64,000 nucleotides of DNA from Flammeovirgaceae bacterium UBA5008 (GTDB lineage: Bacteria; Bacteroidota; Bacteroidia; Cytophagales; Cyclobacteriaceae): NCBI GenBank assembly GCA_002398365.1, contig DGYK01000060.1, forward strand, positions 281,401 to 345,400, given 5' to 3'. Below the pieces are notes generated by a model. That model worked only from the letters and a program-made list of their open reading frames with translations, had not been told where the DNA came from and ran no database searches. This document shows positions 9,143 to 19,100 of the stretch, one piece after another. A program made the translations under genes and the position numbers. Numbering within the stretch: position 1 is the stretch's first letter; each line of letters begins with the position of its first letter.

Positions 9143-10369
9143 ATGAGCGACCAGAAAATTACCATCACCAACGGAAAATTGAATGTTCCAGATAACCCTA
9201 CTATCCCCTTTATTGAAGGCGATGGAACAGGTGTAGATATTTGGCCAGCATCTAAATTTGTATTCGATGCGGCTGTAGAAAAAGCCTACAAAGGCAAACG
9301 CAAAATCAATTGGAAAGAAGTTTTAGCCGGTGAAAAGGCTTTCAACAAAACCGGAAGCTGGATGCCGGACGAAACTTTGGCTGCTTTTAAGGAATATTTG
9401 GTCGGTATTAAAGGCCCGCTTACTACACCAGTGGGCGGAGGTATTCGTTCGCTGAACGTGGCCCTTCGTCAAGATTTGGACCTCTACGCTTGTGTGCGTC
9501 CGGTTAGATGGTTCAAAGGTGTGCCATCGCCTGTGAAGGAACCTCATAAAACTGACATGGTCATCTTCCGCGAAAACACAGAAGATATTTATGCAGGTAT
9601 CGAGTTTCAAGAAGGCACCGAAGACAACAAGAAGTTTTTGAACTACTTCAAAGAATCATTCCCGAAACAATTCAAAAAAATTCGTTTCCCTGAAACTTCA
9701 GGTATTGGTATCAAGCCGGTTTCTAAAGAAGGAACTGAACGCTTGGTGCGCGCGGCCATTAAGTTTGCGATTGAGCAAAAGAAGCCGAACGTTACTTTGG
9801 TCCACAAAGGCAATATCATGAAATTTACCGAAGGTGGTTTCCGCGACTGGGGATACGCTTTAGCTAAGAATGAGTTTGGTGCCGTAGAAATTGATGGAGG
9901 CCCATGGATGGAAATCAATCACAATGGCCACAAGATTGTTGTGAAAGATTCTATTGCTGATGCATTCTTACAGCAAATCCTGTTGCGTCCGGATGAATAT
10001 TCAGTAGTAGCTACACTCAATTTGAATGGAGACTATATTTCTGATGCATTGGCAGCCATTGTAGGAGGTATTGGAATTGCACCCGGAGGAAATGTCAACT
10101 ACATTACCGGTTTTGCGATTTTTGAGGCTACTCACGGCACTGCACCAAAATATGCCGGACAAGACAAAGTAAATCCGGGCTCAGTTATTCTTTCAGGAGT
10201 AATGATGCTGGAATACATGGGTTGGCAAGAAGCGGCTGATCTGATCATTAAAGGATTAGATGGAGCCATCTCTTCAAAGCGCGTTACCTATGATTTCCAC
10301 CGCCAGATGGAAGGAGCCACTCTTTTGAAGTGCTCTGAGTTTGGTCAGGAAGTGGTGAAGAACATGTAA
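9143..10369 (+). CDS. icd: NADP-dependent isocitrate dehydrogenase
   Basis: A 408-residue enzyme close in length to the E. coli-type protein. It oxidatively decarboxylates isocitrate to 2-oxoglutarate in the TCA cycle. The N-terminus has IPFIEGDGTGVDIWPA, and the substrate loop is GPLTTPVGGGIRSLNVALRQ with Ser103 in the position of the phosphorylatable Ser of E. coli Icd. Other signatures are FRENTEDIYAGIE, LVHKGNIMKFTEG, DAFLQQ, LNGDYISDALAAIVGG and EATHGTAP with the coenzyme region after it. It stands alone, with a 205-base upstream gap and a strong terminator downstream, so it is probably monocistronic. Confidence 0.97.
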   Translation: MSDQKITITNGKLNVPDNPTIPFIEGDGTGVDIWPASKFVFDAAVEKAYKGKRKINWKEVLAGEKAFNKTGSWMPDETLAAFKEYLVGIKGPLTTPVGGGIRSLNVALRQDLDLYACVRPVRWFKGVPSPVKEPHKTDMVIFRENTEDIYAGIEFQEGTEDNKKFLNYFKESFPKQFKKIRFPETSGIGIKPVSKEGTERLVRAAIKFAIEQKKPNVTLVHKGNIMKFTEGGFRDWGYALAKNEFGAVEIDGGPWMEINHNGHKIVVKDSIADAFLQQILLRPDEYSVVATLNLNGDYISDALAAIVGGIGIAPGGNVNYITGFAIFEATHGTAPKYAGQDKVNPGSVILSGVMMLEYMGWQEAADLIIKGLDGAISSKRVTYDFHRQMEGATLLKCSEFGQEVVKNM

Positions 10370-10391
10370 TTTATTTTAAGGCCTATAAGAA

Positions 10392-10424
10392 AAGCCTCTC
10401 TGCGTAAAGCAGAGGGGCTTTTTT
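10392..10424 (+). terminator. Rho-independent terminator after icd
   Basis: A 12-bp stem (10392-10403 with 10409-10420, one G-T wobble) has a 5-base GTAAA loop and runs into six Ts. It lies 22 bases past the icd stop and separates icd from the beta-barrel/caspase operon. Confidence 0.92.
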
Positions 10425-10465
10425 ATTGATAATAAAATCTAAATTGAATTTACACCTTTCTGTTC

Positions 10466-10497
10466 TTTGCATTTTCTTGGATCAATCGCTACTTTTG
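10466..10497 (+). promoter_or_regulatory. Bacteroidota promoter of the beta-barrel/caspase operon
   Basis: TTTG at 10466-10469 and TACTTTTG at 10490-10497 (exact TAnnTTTG) are separated by 20 bases. This is the best match to the Bacteroidota sigma-A consensus seen in the window. Transcription would begin near 10504, about 28 bases before the start codon at 10532. Confidence 0.72.
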
Positions 10498-10531
10498 AAA
10501 TGCTGTAATAGAACTTATTTACTCCTATACT

Positions 10532-11353
10532 ATGAAAAAGATCGTCTACTCCCTTATTATCTCAATTGTGGCTATATCAATCGGCTTTGCGCAAGACGAA
10601 GGTTCAGTCATTAAACGCGAGCGTATCGAACGGGACAAGAGTATCTTCGTAGGTGCTGGTATGTCAATAGTGGGGGGATCTAATTTTGGAGACTACTCAA
10701 ACGGTATCAATTTTGAAGCCGGATTCACCAAACGATTAAACCGTGTGCTTTCAATAGGTGGCTCATTATCGTATTTGAAATTTGCTTATGATCCAAGCTT
10801 TCTGGAGAAAACACCCGTAGGGAAAGACATCCCCAATTACGTGTACTACGATAAAACAATTACAGACCTAAACAACGTAAATGATATCTGGCTTCTTTCC
10901 ATAAAAGGTGGTGATGTTTCTATGATTTCGTTGGCGGGAAACATTAAACTTAATTTTGTGCCAGTAAAAGATAATTCAGTGGTTTCGGTCTATGGATTTG
11001 CTAAGCCTTTTGTTTCGATGGCCAGTGTGAGCAAAGCGACCGGATTGTTGGAGTATTATTATTATGGCTCAACGGATTGGTTCGCAGATCCGAGTGGAGA
11101 TTTAGCAGGTGAATACGAAGACAACAGTTTTACAGGGGGTATTTTTATCGGGCCCGGCATCGAGTTTTTCCCTGCTAAGAAAGTTTCATTTTTTGCGCAG
11201 GCTTCTTTCGGATATACCTTTCCTATAACTGTTATCAGCACACGTTCATATGGAAACGATATCAATGTAGATGTGGCCAATGATTTTCCTCTTAAGTCAT
11301 TCAGTTTTACTTCTATCAATTTTGCTGCAGGCGTTTCTTTCAACCTAGATTAG
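10532..11353 (+). CDS. Outer-membrane beta-barrel protein, unknown role
   Basis: A 273-residue exported protein. The signal peptide reads MKKIVYSLIISIVAISIGFA, then Q. The mature part alternates short hydrophobic/aromatic strands with turns (for example ISLAGNIKLNFVP, VSFFAQASFGYTFPI) and ends in a strand with a penultimate hydrophobic pattern (INFAAGVSFNLD), consistent with an 8-10 stranded barrel of the OmpW/OmpA-like porin-family type common in Bacteroidota. I do not recognise a specific function. It is first in an operon, 12 bases ahead of the TPR-caspase gene, so it could anchor or partner that protein at the outer membrane; this is inference. Confidence 0.72.
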   Translation: MKKIVYSLIISIVAISIGFAQDEGSVIKRERIERDKSIFVGAGMSIVGGSNFGDYSNGINFEAGFTKRLNRVLSIGGSLSYLKFAYDPSFLEKTPVGKDIPNYVYYDKTITDLNNVNDIWLLSIKGGDVSMISLAGNIKLNFVPVKDNSVVSVYGFAKPFVSMASVSKATGLLEYYYYGSTDWFADPSGDLAGEYEDNSFTGGIFIGPGIEFFPAKKVSFFAQASFGYTFPITVISTRSYGNDINVDVANDFPLKSFSFTSINFAAGVSFNLD

Positions 11354-11365
11354 TTTTAATTTCCT

Positions 11366-13045
11366 ATGAGAGTTATTGCAATTGCTTTATTCGTAACTCT
11401 ATCTGTAGCGGCCTCTGCTCAATTCAAATTGTATGAGAAGGGCATTGACGCGTATCAGGCAAAAGATTATCCTTCTGCAATTTCCTTACTCAACGAGTAT
11501 CTGGATAAATCCACGCGTGATAAAGCCTTTGATGTTGAAGTGCGATATTATGTTGCATTGGCTTATTTTAAAACCCAGTATTACACCAGTTCAGTTAGGG
11601 AGTTTGATAAAGCACTGGAACTGGGGCATAAAAATGTAGGCAATATCAATTGGTTTATGGCTAAGGCATACGCTGAATTGAAAGCGTACAAAGAGTCCAT
11701 TGAATGTTACTCTAAAGCCATTGAATTAATTAAGGACCCGGCCAACCAATCTAAGCTCTATCTGGAAAGAGCGATTCAATACGAAAAGCAGGGTAACAGT
11801 TCATTAGTAATAAGTGATATAAATCAATCGCTTTCTTTTGATAAGAATAATCGGGATGCAACCAACATGTTGGCTAGGATTGGTGATGCCAAGAACGCGC
11901 GAGGTTTTGGTTCGGAGAATGTGAAGAGTGAAAACAAAGTGGTGACCACTAAAGACGTTAAAGATGCATCCAAAACCCAACCGATCACTCAGGCTCCCAC
12001 CAAACCAAATACTCCTGCAGAGACACCTGTTCTCATCAATGATTCCAAGTCGACCGCAGCTAAAAATGAAGAACCAAAAAAGTCGTTGCCAGTCTCTACC
12101 AATGAAAATAAAGTACAGAATGTAGTACCTCCTTCCCCTGCACCTGTGGTGGTGAAGAAGGAAGAGGAAAAGAAGCCAACCACGGAAGACGCTTCCGTAA
12201 CAGAAAACAAAAGAGAAGCTGTTAAACAGACACCTGCCAATACGCAGCAACCGATCGTGGCAAAATCAGAAGAAAAGAGTACACCAGCACCTGTACTTGT
12301 ATCTGCTCCTGTAGTTCCAGCACAGCCCACCTTGGCAGATGAATTCAAGGATGAGAAACGATATGCATTGGTGATTGGCAATTCGAATTACAAATTTGTG
12401 CAACAATTGAAGAATGCTTCTAACGATGCAAATGATATGGCAGATGAGTTGGAGCGTTCGAATTTCGAAGTCATCAAAGTAATTGATGGAGATTATAATC
12501 AAATGCGTGATGCCTTCCGTAAATTCAACCAACTCCTCAACAATGGCCCGAAAGATCAAACCGTAGGACTGTTTTATTATGCTGGTCATGGCTTGCAAAA
12601 TGAAGGTGAAAACTATTTGATCCCGATCGATGCAGATGTGAAAGACGAAATTGACATACCTCGTGTGTGCCTTCCGATGCAAAGAGTTGTTTTGGCCAAT
12701 ATGGAAAGGTCGAGTACCCGAATGAATATCGTTATTATGGATGCGTGCCGCAATAATCCATTTCCTTCTTCAAGCCGATCAACAGGTGATGCCGGGTTAG
12801 CAGAAATTAAAAGAGCCAAAGGTTCATTTATTGCATATGCTACTGCACCGGGTTCTACTGCCTCGGACGGAACAGGCAGAAACGGACTATATACACAAGA
12901 ATTGTTAAAAGCGATGAAGCGACCGGGCCGCACCATCGAATCTGTCTTTAAAGAGGTGCGCTATAATGTGCTTAAGCTTTCAAATGATAGACAAAACACC
13001 TGGGATAGTTCAAATATCATCGGAGACTTCTATTTCAAGTTCTGA
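11366..13045 (+). CDS. Exported TPR-caspase (peptidase C14) protein
   Basis: A 559-residue protein in three parts. After a signal peptide (MRVIAIALFVTLSVAASA, then Q) come TPR-like helices at about 20-185 (YEKGIDAYQAKDYPSAISL, WFMAKAYAELKAYKESI and similar). A Lys/Pro/Glu/Ala-rich low-complexity linker covers about 190-315. A caspase p20-type domain spans about 328-545, starting RYALVIGNSNYK, with the catalytic His at 408 in YYAGHG and the catalytic Cys at 461 in MDACRNNPF, so the dyad is intact. Caspase-fold enzymes in bacteria usually cleave after Arg/Lys; the specificity here is not readable. Export to the periplasm or surface is unusual for a death-type protease. It follows the beta-barrel gene by 12 bases and precedes a CHAT-domain giant. 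Confidence 0.88.
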   Translation: MRVIAIALFVTLSVAASAQFKLYEKGIDAYQAKDYPSAISLLNEYLDKSTRDKAFDVEVRYYVALAYFKTQYYTSSVREFDKALELGHKNVGNINWFMAKAYAELKAYKESIECYSKAIELIKDPANQSKLYLERAIQYEKQGNSSLVISDINQSLSFDKNNRDATNMLARIGDAKNARGFGSENVKSENKVVTTKDVKDASKTQPITQAPTKPNTPAETPVLINDSKSTAAKNEEPKKSLPVSTNENKVQNVVPPSPAPVVVKKEEEKKPTTEDASVTENKREAVKQTPANTQQPIVAKSEEKSTPAPVLVSAPVVPAQPTLADEFKDEKRYALVIGNSNYKFVQQLKNASNDANDMADELERSNFEVIKVIDGDYNQMRDAFRKFNQLLNNGPKDQTVGLFYYAGHGLQNEGENYLIPIDADVKDEIDIPRVCLPMQRVVLANMERSSTRMNIVIMDACRNNPFPSSSRSTGDAGLAEIKRAKGSFIAYATAPGSTASDGTGRNGLYTQELLKAMKRPGRTIESVFKEVRYNVLKLSNDRQNTWDSSNIIGDFYFKF

Positions 13046-13099
13046 AGTACTCGTTAAACCAGCGCAGAATTTCCATTATACCATAACTAACTAAATGGG

Positions 13100-13125
13100 T
13101 ACTATCCGTGCCAGTACGGATAGTA
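13100..13125. repeat. Perfect 10-bp stem-loop between caspase and CHAT genes
   Basis: TACTATCCGT at 13100-13109 pairs perfectly with ACGGATAGTA at 13116-13125 around a 6-base loop. There is no T-run on either strand, so it is not a classical terminator. It may be an operator, an RNA processing or attenuation element, or a weak rho-type stop after the caspase gene. Confidence 0.6.
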
Positions 13126-13138
13126 AATACGAGATAAG

Positions 13139-13160
13139 TGGTATTGGCTTATTAATACCA
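13139..13160. repeat. Second inverted repeat upstream of the CHAT gene
   Basis: TGGTATT at 13139-13145 pairs with AATACCA at 13154-13160 across an 8-base spacer, 29 bases before the start codon at 13190. Together with the adjacent larger hairpin it fills most of this 144-base gap. It could be a regulator site or a leader structure. Confidence 0.45.
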
Positions 13161-13189
13161 TAATCCCATTTTGCATCAATCAATTTCTT

Positions 13190-16100
13190 ATGAAACCTAT
13201 CTTTTCGGGATTTCTGTTATCTCTGTTTTGCACTCTATCGGCAACAGCCCAACAGTTCCCGATTTCACCCAATGCGTTCGATGCTAATGGCAAACGTACC
13301 GGACATTGGACTGTACTTTATGATAGTAGCTGGCACGAAACCAAAAACCCTGACTCCGCTTTTCATTTTCGTATAGCTCGATTTGAAGCCGACAAACCGA
13401 TTGGCAAAGTGCGCGATTTTTTTAGAAATGGTGTCAAGCAATGGGATGGCTACCTTCTTTCTGTAAATCCCGATGTGCAACATGGTGAGATAAACTATTA
13501 TTACGAAAATGGACGTGTGCGATACAATTACATGGCCGCCAACGGTAGGCAAAATGGTTTTTATAAAGAATATTATTCCAATGGTGTTTTGCAGTCAGAA
13601 GGATTTGTGAAAAATGATAGCGTTACCGGAAAGTGGATTACGTATTCGCAAGAAGGTGTAAAACTATCTGAAATTGAATGGAAACAAAACCAAATAAATG
13701 GAGTGGCCTTGTCTTTTTATCCTTCCGGAAAAGTGCATAAGAAAGGATTTAAAATAAATGGCCTTTCAGAAGGTTGGTGGGATGAGTATTACGAATCGGG
13801 TCAATTTAAAAGCCATGAATTTTTTAAGAATGGAAAATACGATGGGCCCGCTGTAACGTATTATGAAAATGGACAGTTAGAAAGTAAAGGCGAATACAAA
13901 AATGACGAGCGGCAAGGCGAATGGGCATACTACCACAACAATGGCCAGCTAAGCAAAATTGGTCCGTATGATTTAGGGTATGCTACGGGTGTTTGGAAAT
14001 ATTATTACGCAACCGGCATTCGGTATTTTACAGCAGAGCGAAAAGGAGGAAAGCTGAATGGCTCTTACGAAGATTATTACGAAAACGGAAAATTGAAAAG
14101 TAAAGGTGTTTGCGTAAATGATACTTGGCAAGGACACTATGAAATGTATTATGAAAATGGCAAACTGAGAAAACAAGGTAATTATGTGCTCGATAGCATG
14201 GATGGCGAATGGATTCAATATTACGATGACGGAACCATTGAGTATACCGGACACTACACCGATAACAAGAAAAATGGAGAGTTTAAATTTTATCGCACCG
14301 ATGGAAAATTAGAATCAATTGAAAATTTAAAAATGGGAATTCTCAATGGCCTGGCAATAAACTATTTTCCGGATGGCACAATTAGCGAGCGTAGAGTCTT
14401 TGTAAATGGAAAGATTGATGGGCTCCACGAAACGTTTCACCCCAACGGAGAAAAAGCCTGCGTTGGCAGGCGCATAAATGGTATTCGCACTGGTGATTGG
14501 TTCTGGTATTTTCCTAACGGAAAACTAGACACTCGAGAGCCGTACATCAATGGAAAGATGGAAGGCCTTTTCGAAAGTTTTTATGCTACGGGGCAAAAGA
14601 TGACAGAGGGAAATTCAAAAAATAATGTAGAAGAGGGGCCTAAGAAGAATTATTTCGCAGATGGAACTTTAAAATCATTTGGCGACATGCACTTGGGGCA
14701 ACGCCATGGCAGATGGGTTTTCTTTGATTCAGTCACCCATAAAAAACAATCTGAGGGAGATTATATTTTAGGTAAGAAGAACGGTAAGTGGAATTATTAT
14801 CTGGCCAAAACTAAATATGAGTCTTACTCTTACTTCTTAAATGGATTTGAGGAGTTACAAACCAATATTGAAGACTCTATAAAGTACCTTGCCGATATGG
14901 GGTATACCGATCGTGCCAATGACGCGTTAAATTGGCTCGAAAAGGTACGCAAGCGAGATTATGGAAACGATCCGGATAAAAAAAATGAATCGCTCTATTG
15001 GCATGCGTATGTGAAAAGTGCTGAAAGGAAACACGAGGAGTCAATTAAATTATATCGGCAATATTTAGATAATATAAAGAAGTGGCGAGGAGATACCATT
15101 GTGGCGTATGCCAATGGGGTTAACAATATTGCTGTTGAATTGGGGTACCTTAATCGATTTGAAGAAGCTCTCCGCGAACAACGATCGATCGATCAATTTG
15201 AAAAGGTATGGACGGAGAAACAAGCACTTACTCATTATAACAATATTTCATGGATACTTTCTAAACTTGAACGCTATGAAGAGCAAATTCAATACTTGCG
15301 ATTGCAATTAGACAAAAAGAAAAAGCTGACCCATTACGATCCTGAGATCTACATGGAGATTGAACTCAACCTGGCAAGAGTCTATTTAAATTCTCTATTC
15401 AAGTATGCTGAGGGTGAACTCATCTGCAAGCAAGTCATTAGGCAGGCAGATTCACTTAACCTTTCTACTTGTTGGGCGAAGGGCAGTGCCTATAAGCAAT
15501 TAGCAGAAAGTTATCGAAATCAAGGTGACCGTTTTCGAGCATTAAGTTTTGTTAAACAGGCCGATCCTATTTTGTTGAAGAATGCCCATTCTGCGCTGGG
15601 CACATATTTGGATAACCTGCAAACAATGGGTGAATTATACAATTCTGTCGGTTATCCTGATAGCGCTGCAACAACTTTTAATAAGATGATTAAGGTAATT
15701 GATGAGTGGAAAATAGACAACTATTATTATCAAGTTGTGGCTCTCGATGGATTGGGAGAAACGTATTATTCAAATTACGAATATGCAAAAGCGAAGGAAC
15801 TTTGGTTGGAAGTAAAGTCAATCTTGGAGAAAAATAATTCCCTCACGAGTCCGTACTATATCGATGTATTGCAAGAACTGAGCCTCATCATTCCAATTAT
15901 TAATAAAAAGGAAATCCCGTTGGCAGAGAAATATTTGCTACAGGCGGTCGATTTGGCATCTAAATACGCGCGATCATGGAAATATCGCAACATGTTGGGT
16001 TCATTAGCTTCGTTTTACACGGATTATGAGTTTTTTGATAAAGCAACTCCGGTAATTGAAAAAAGAATCAAACTGATTCAAGAGGCGAATGAAACTGAAA

Positions 16101-19100
16101 CGGAGACCTATGCCGAAGCTTTGCGTGCACGTTTAAACAATCTCTATTTTCAAGGTTATTACCAGGAGGCAATAACTGTTTCAAATTCAATCATGCCTTT
16201 GGCGGAGAGACTGTTAAAAGTGAACCCCACAATTTATATCGAAACCTTATACGATCAGGGATCATGTTATAGTCAGTTGAATCAACCGGAAAAAGCGGAA
16301 GCACTGATGCGAAAGTCGCTCGAGATTGCCGAAAAATATTTAGGCGAAACGCACTCTGTCACCATTGCCAAAACGGAAGGTTTAGCTTCTATTTTAAGGA
16401 AAGATCAACAGTACACAGAAGCTGAAAAATATATTCGGATATCCGCAGAGCGGATTAAGAAAACGTATGGCTCTTCCAGCTTAAAGTATGCGTATGCCAT
16501 TAGCAACATCGCGAATGTATACAAGAGCCGAGGAGCTTATAAAAAGGCATTGGAATATTATCAGATGTACGAAACGCAATTGTTGCAGCATATGTCACCG
16601 GAATCTAACAGCTACATCAATTTATTAACGTCTGTCGCATTTGTGCAAGCTCAAATGGGTAATTCGGCATTAGCCGAAAAGACCTACTTGAAATCTTTGT
16701 CGCTGATTAATAGTGTCTACGGAAAGCATGATATGTGGTACGCTTGGCAATTAAAGACATTTGGTGAGTTTTATTATGATGGGTCCCGATACGATCAATC
16801 AGAAAAAATGCTGGAAGAATCGAAGAAGGTTATACTTTCTCTTCAGGGCAATCAACATTATGACTTTGCTACCATCATCAGTTCATTAGCCAAAACAAAA
16901 ATTAAATTAGAAAAGTACAAAGAAGCTGAAGAGCTAATACTGAAAGCAGTTGATATTTACCGCCTGCACATCGAAAATCATTTTGGTAGCTATCTAGGTT
17001 CAATAGAACAACTTCAATCTTTTTACAGTTTATTCGGTCGCAATTTAGAAGCACTCGAGCAAGTCAATAAAACACTGGCACTTGTTGATAAGAAGTTGGG
17101 AAGAGGTTCACGTTATATCGATAACCTTTTATTCAAGTCAAATACTTATATCAGCTTAAAACAATATGATAGTGCAAGGTTGATAGCGAATCAGTGTAAG
17201 ACAGTTGCCGAAGATTTATTTGGACCATCGCATTGGATGGTGTTATCTGCTTACCGCGATATGGGTTTCTCAGATATCAAACAATTGAAATTGGATGATG
17301 CCGAAAGAAATTTTAAATACGTAGTCGATCACTTAAAAATGAGTGGAAATACCCAGTCCACTGATTACTCAGCAGCATTGAATAACATAGCAACCGTTCA
17401 TCTGGAAAAAGGAAATTATGCCTTAGCGGAAAAATATCTAAATGAAGCTTTGCAAATTAACACGAAGATGAAAGATGGTACCGGCATTGACTTTAATCAC
17501 TTGAATCTAGGAAAAGTTTATTCACAGTGGAATAAACCAGAATTGGCAGAAACTAATTTTAAACTGGCAATGAATAATCGGAATAAGTATTTATTAGCCA
17601 ATTTTTATTTCCTTAGCGACAATGAAAAAACCCAGTATTGGAATGGCAACAAAAACTTTATTGAATACTTCCAGTCGTTCGCGGCTAATCGACTCAAGCA
17701 AAATCCCAGCATTGTCCAAGATTTATATAACCTGCAACTGGCTACCAAAGGAATTTTGTTAAGTACATCTAACAAAATCAAGAAACGTATTTTAAGTAGT
17801 GGTGATTCAGTGATGATCAATCACTATTATCAATGGTTGGACCAGCGTGATCAACTGGCGCAGTTTTATACATTGCCAAACGATGAATTGAAATTAAGAA
17901 AGACAAGCATTGATTCATTAGAGCGTTTAGCAAAAGCCACTGAGAAGGAATTGAATATCAATGCAGAAGATTTGGAGAAAGACAAAGGCCGCGAAACTAC
18001 ATGGCGTGACGTGCAAAAATCACTTTCGCCCAATGAAGCAGCAATTGAAATCATTCGGGTAAGGCACCATACCGCACATCCTACTGATAGTATTGTATAC
18101 GTGGCAATGGTGCTTACCATTGAATCGAAGAACGGTCCGCAAGCTGTGATATTACCCGATGGCAAATTATTAGAGGGTCGTGGCCTACGCTTCTATAAGA
18201 ACGCTATCGGTTCGCAATTGGTAGATTCTCTTTCTTATAAAAATTATTGGAGCCGGATTCAGTCATTGGTAAAAAACAAATCAAAGCTTTATTTATCCTT
18301 GGATGGTGTTTACAATTCAATCAATCTGAACACCTTACGAGATGGAGCCGGTCGCTATCTGGTTGATTCAAAAAACATTACCATCGTTTCTAACACAAAA
18401 GATGTTGTTTATCTGAAGAAGAGCAGCGGCATGTTTACTAAAGCGAATGCAAGTCTAATTGGTTTTCCGAAATATTTTATTGGCAAAGATCGCTTTAAGG
18501 AAAAAAGTAAGCAGCGCGACTTTAATTACGATCAATTATCTGAGCGAGATTTCACCGGTATTGCTGAATTGCCCGGCACCAAAACAGAAATTGAAAAAGT
18601 AGACGATATTCTTTCGACTCATCAATGGAAAGTGAAAACCTATACAAATGAGGAAGCAACTGAAGAAGTACTTAAGCAAGTAGCACAACCGGGTTTGTTG
18701 CACATTGCTACGCATGGTTTTTTTACAGACGACAAGGATAGAAGTAGCGCAACCGATCCGATGCTGCGCGCGGGACTCTTGTTTACAGGAGCAGCCAACT
18801 TTTTGCAAGACAAAGTAAACTGGGGAACAGACAACGGCATCCTCACTGCATACGAAGCGTCCAATCTAAACTTAGACAACACAGAGTTGGTGATTTTGAG
18901 TGCTTGCGAAACCGGTAAAGGTGAAGTGCAGGATGGCGAAGGCGTATACGGATTGCAGCGTGCATTTCAAACGGCTGGTGCCAAATCGATCCTCATGAGT
19001 TTGTGGAAAGTCGATGACAGCGCTACTCAAGAACTGATGACACTATTCTATGAAAACTGGACGGCTGGTAAATCAAAATCAGAAGCGTTTAAGCAAGCCC

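Noticed and set aside
10426..10614. 62-codon plus-strand frame across the beta-barrel promoter
   Set aside because: It overlaps the promoter and the signal peptide of the barrel gene in another frame, and has no features of a protein.
13490..14815. Regular 69-base periodicity resembling a repeat array
   Set aside because: The repeats are in frame, degenerate and encode MORN/YwqK units. There are no identical repeats with unique spacers, so it is not CRISPR.
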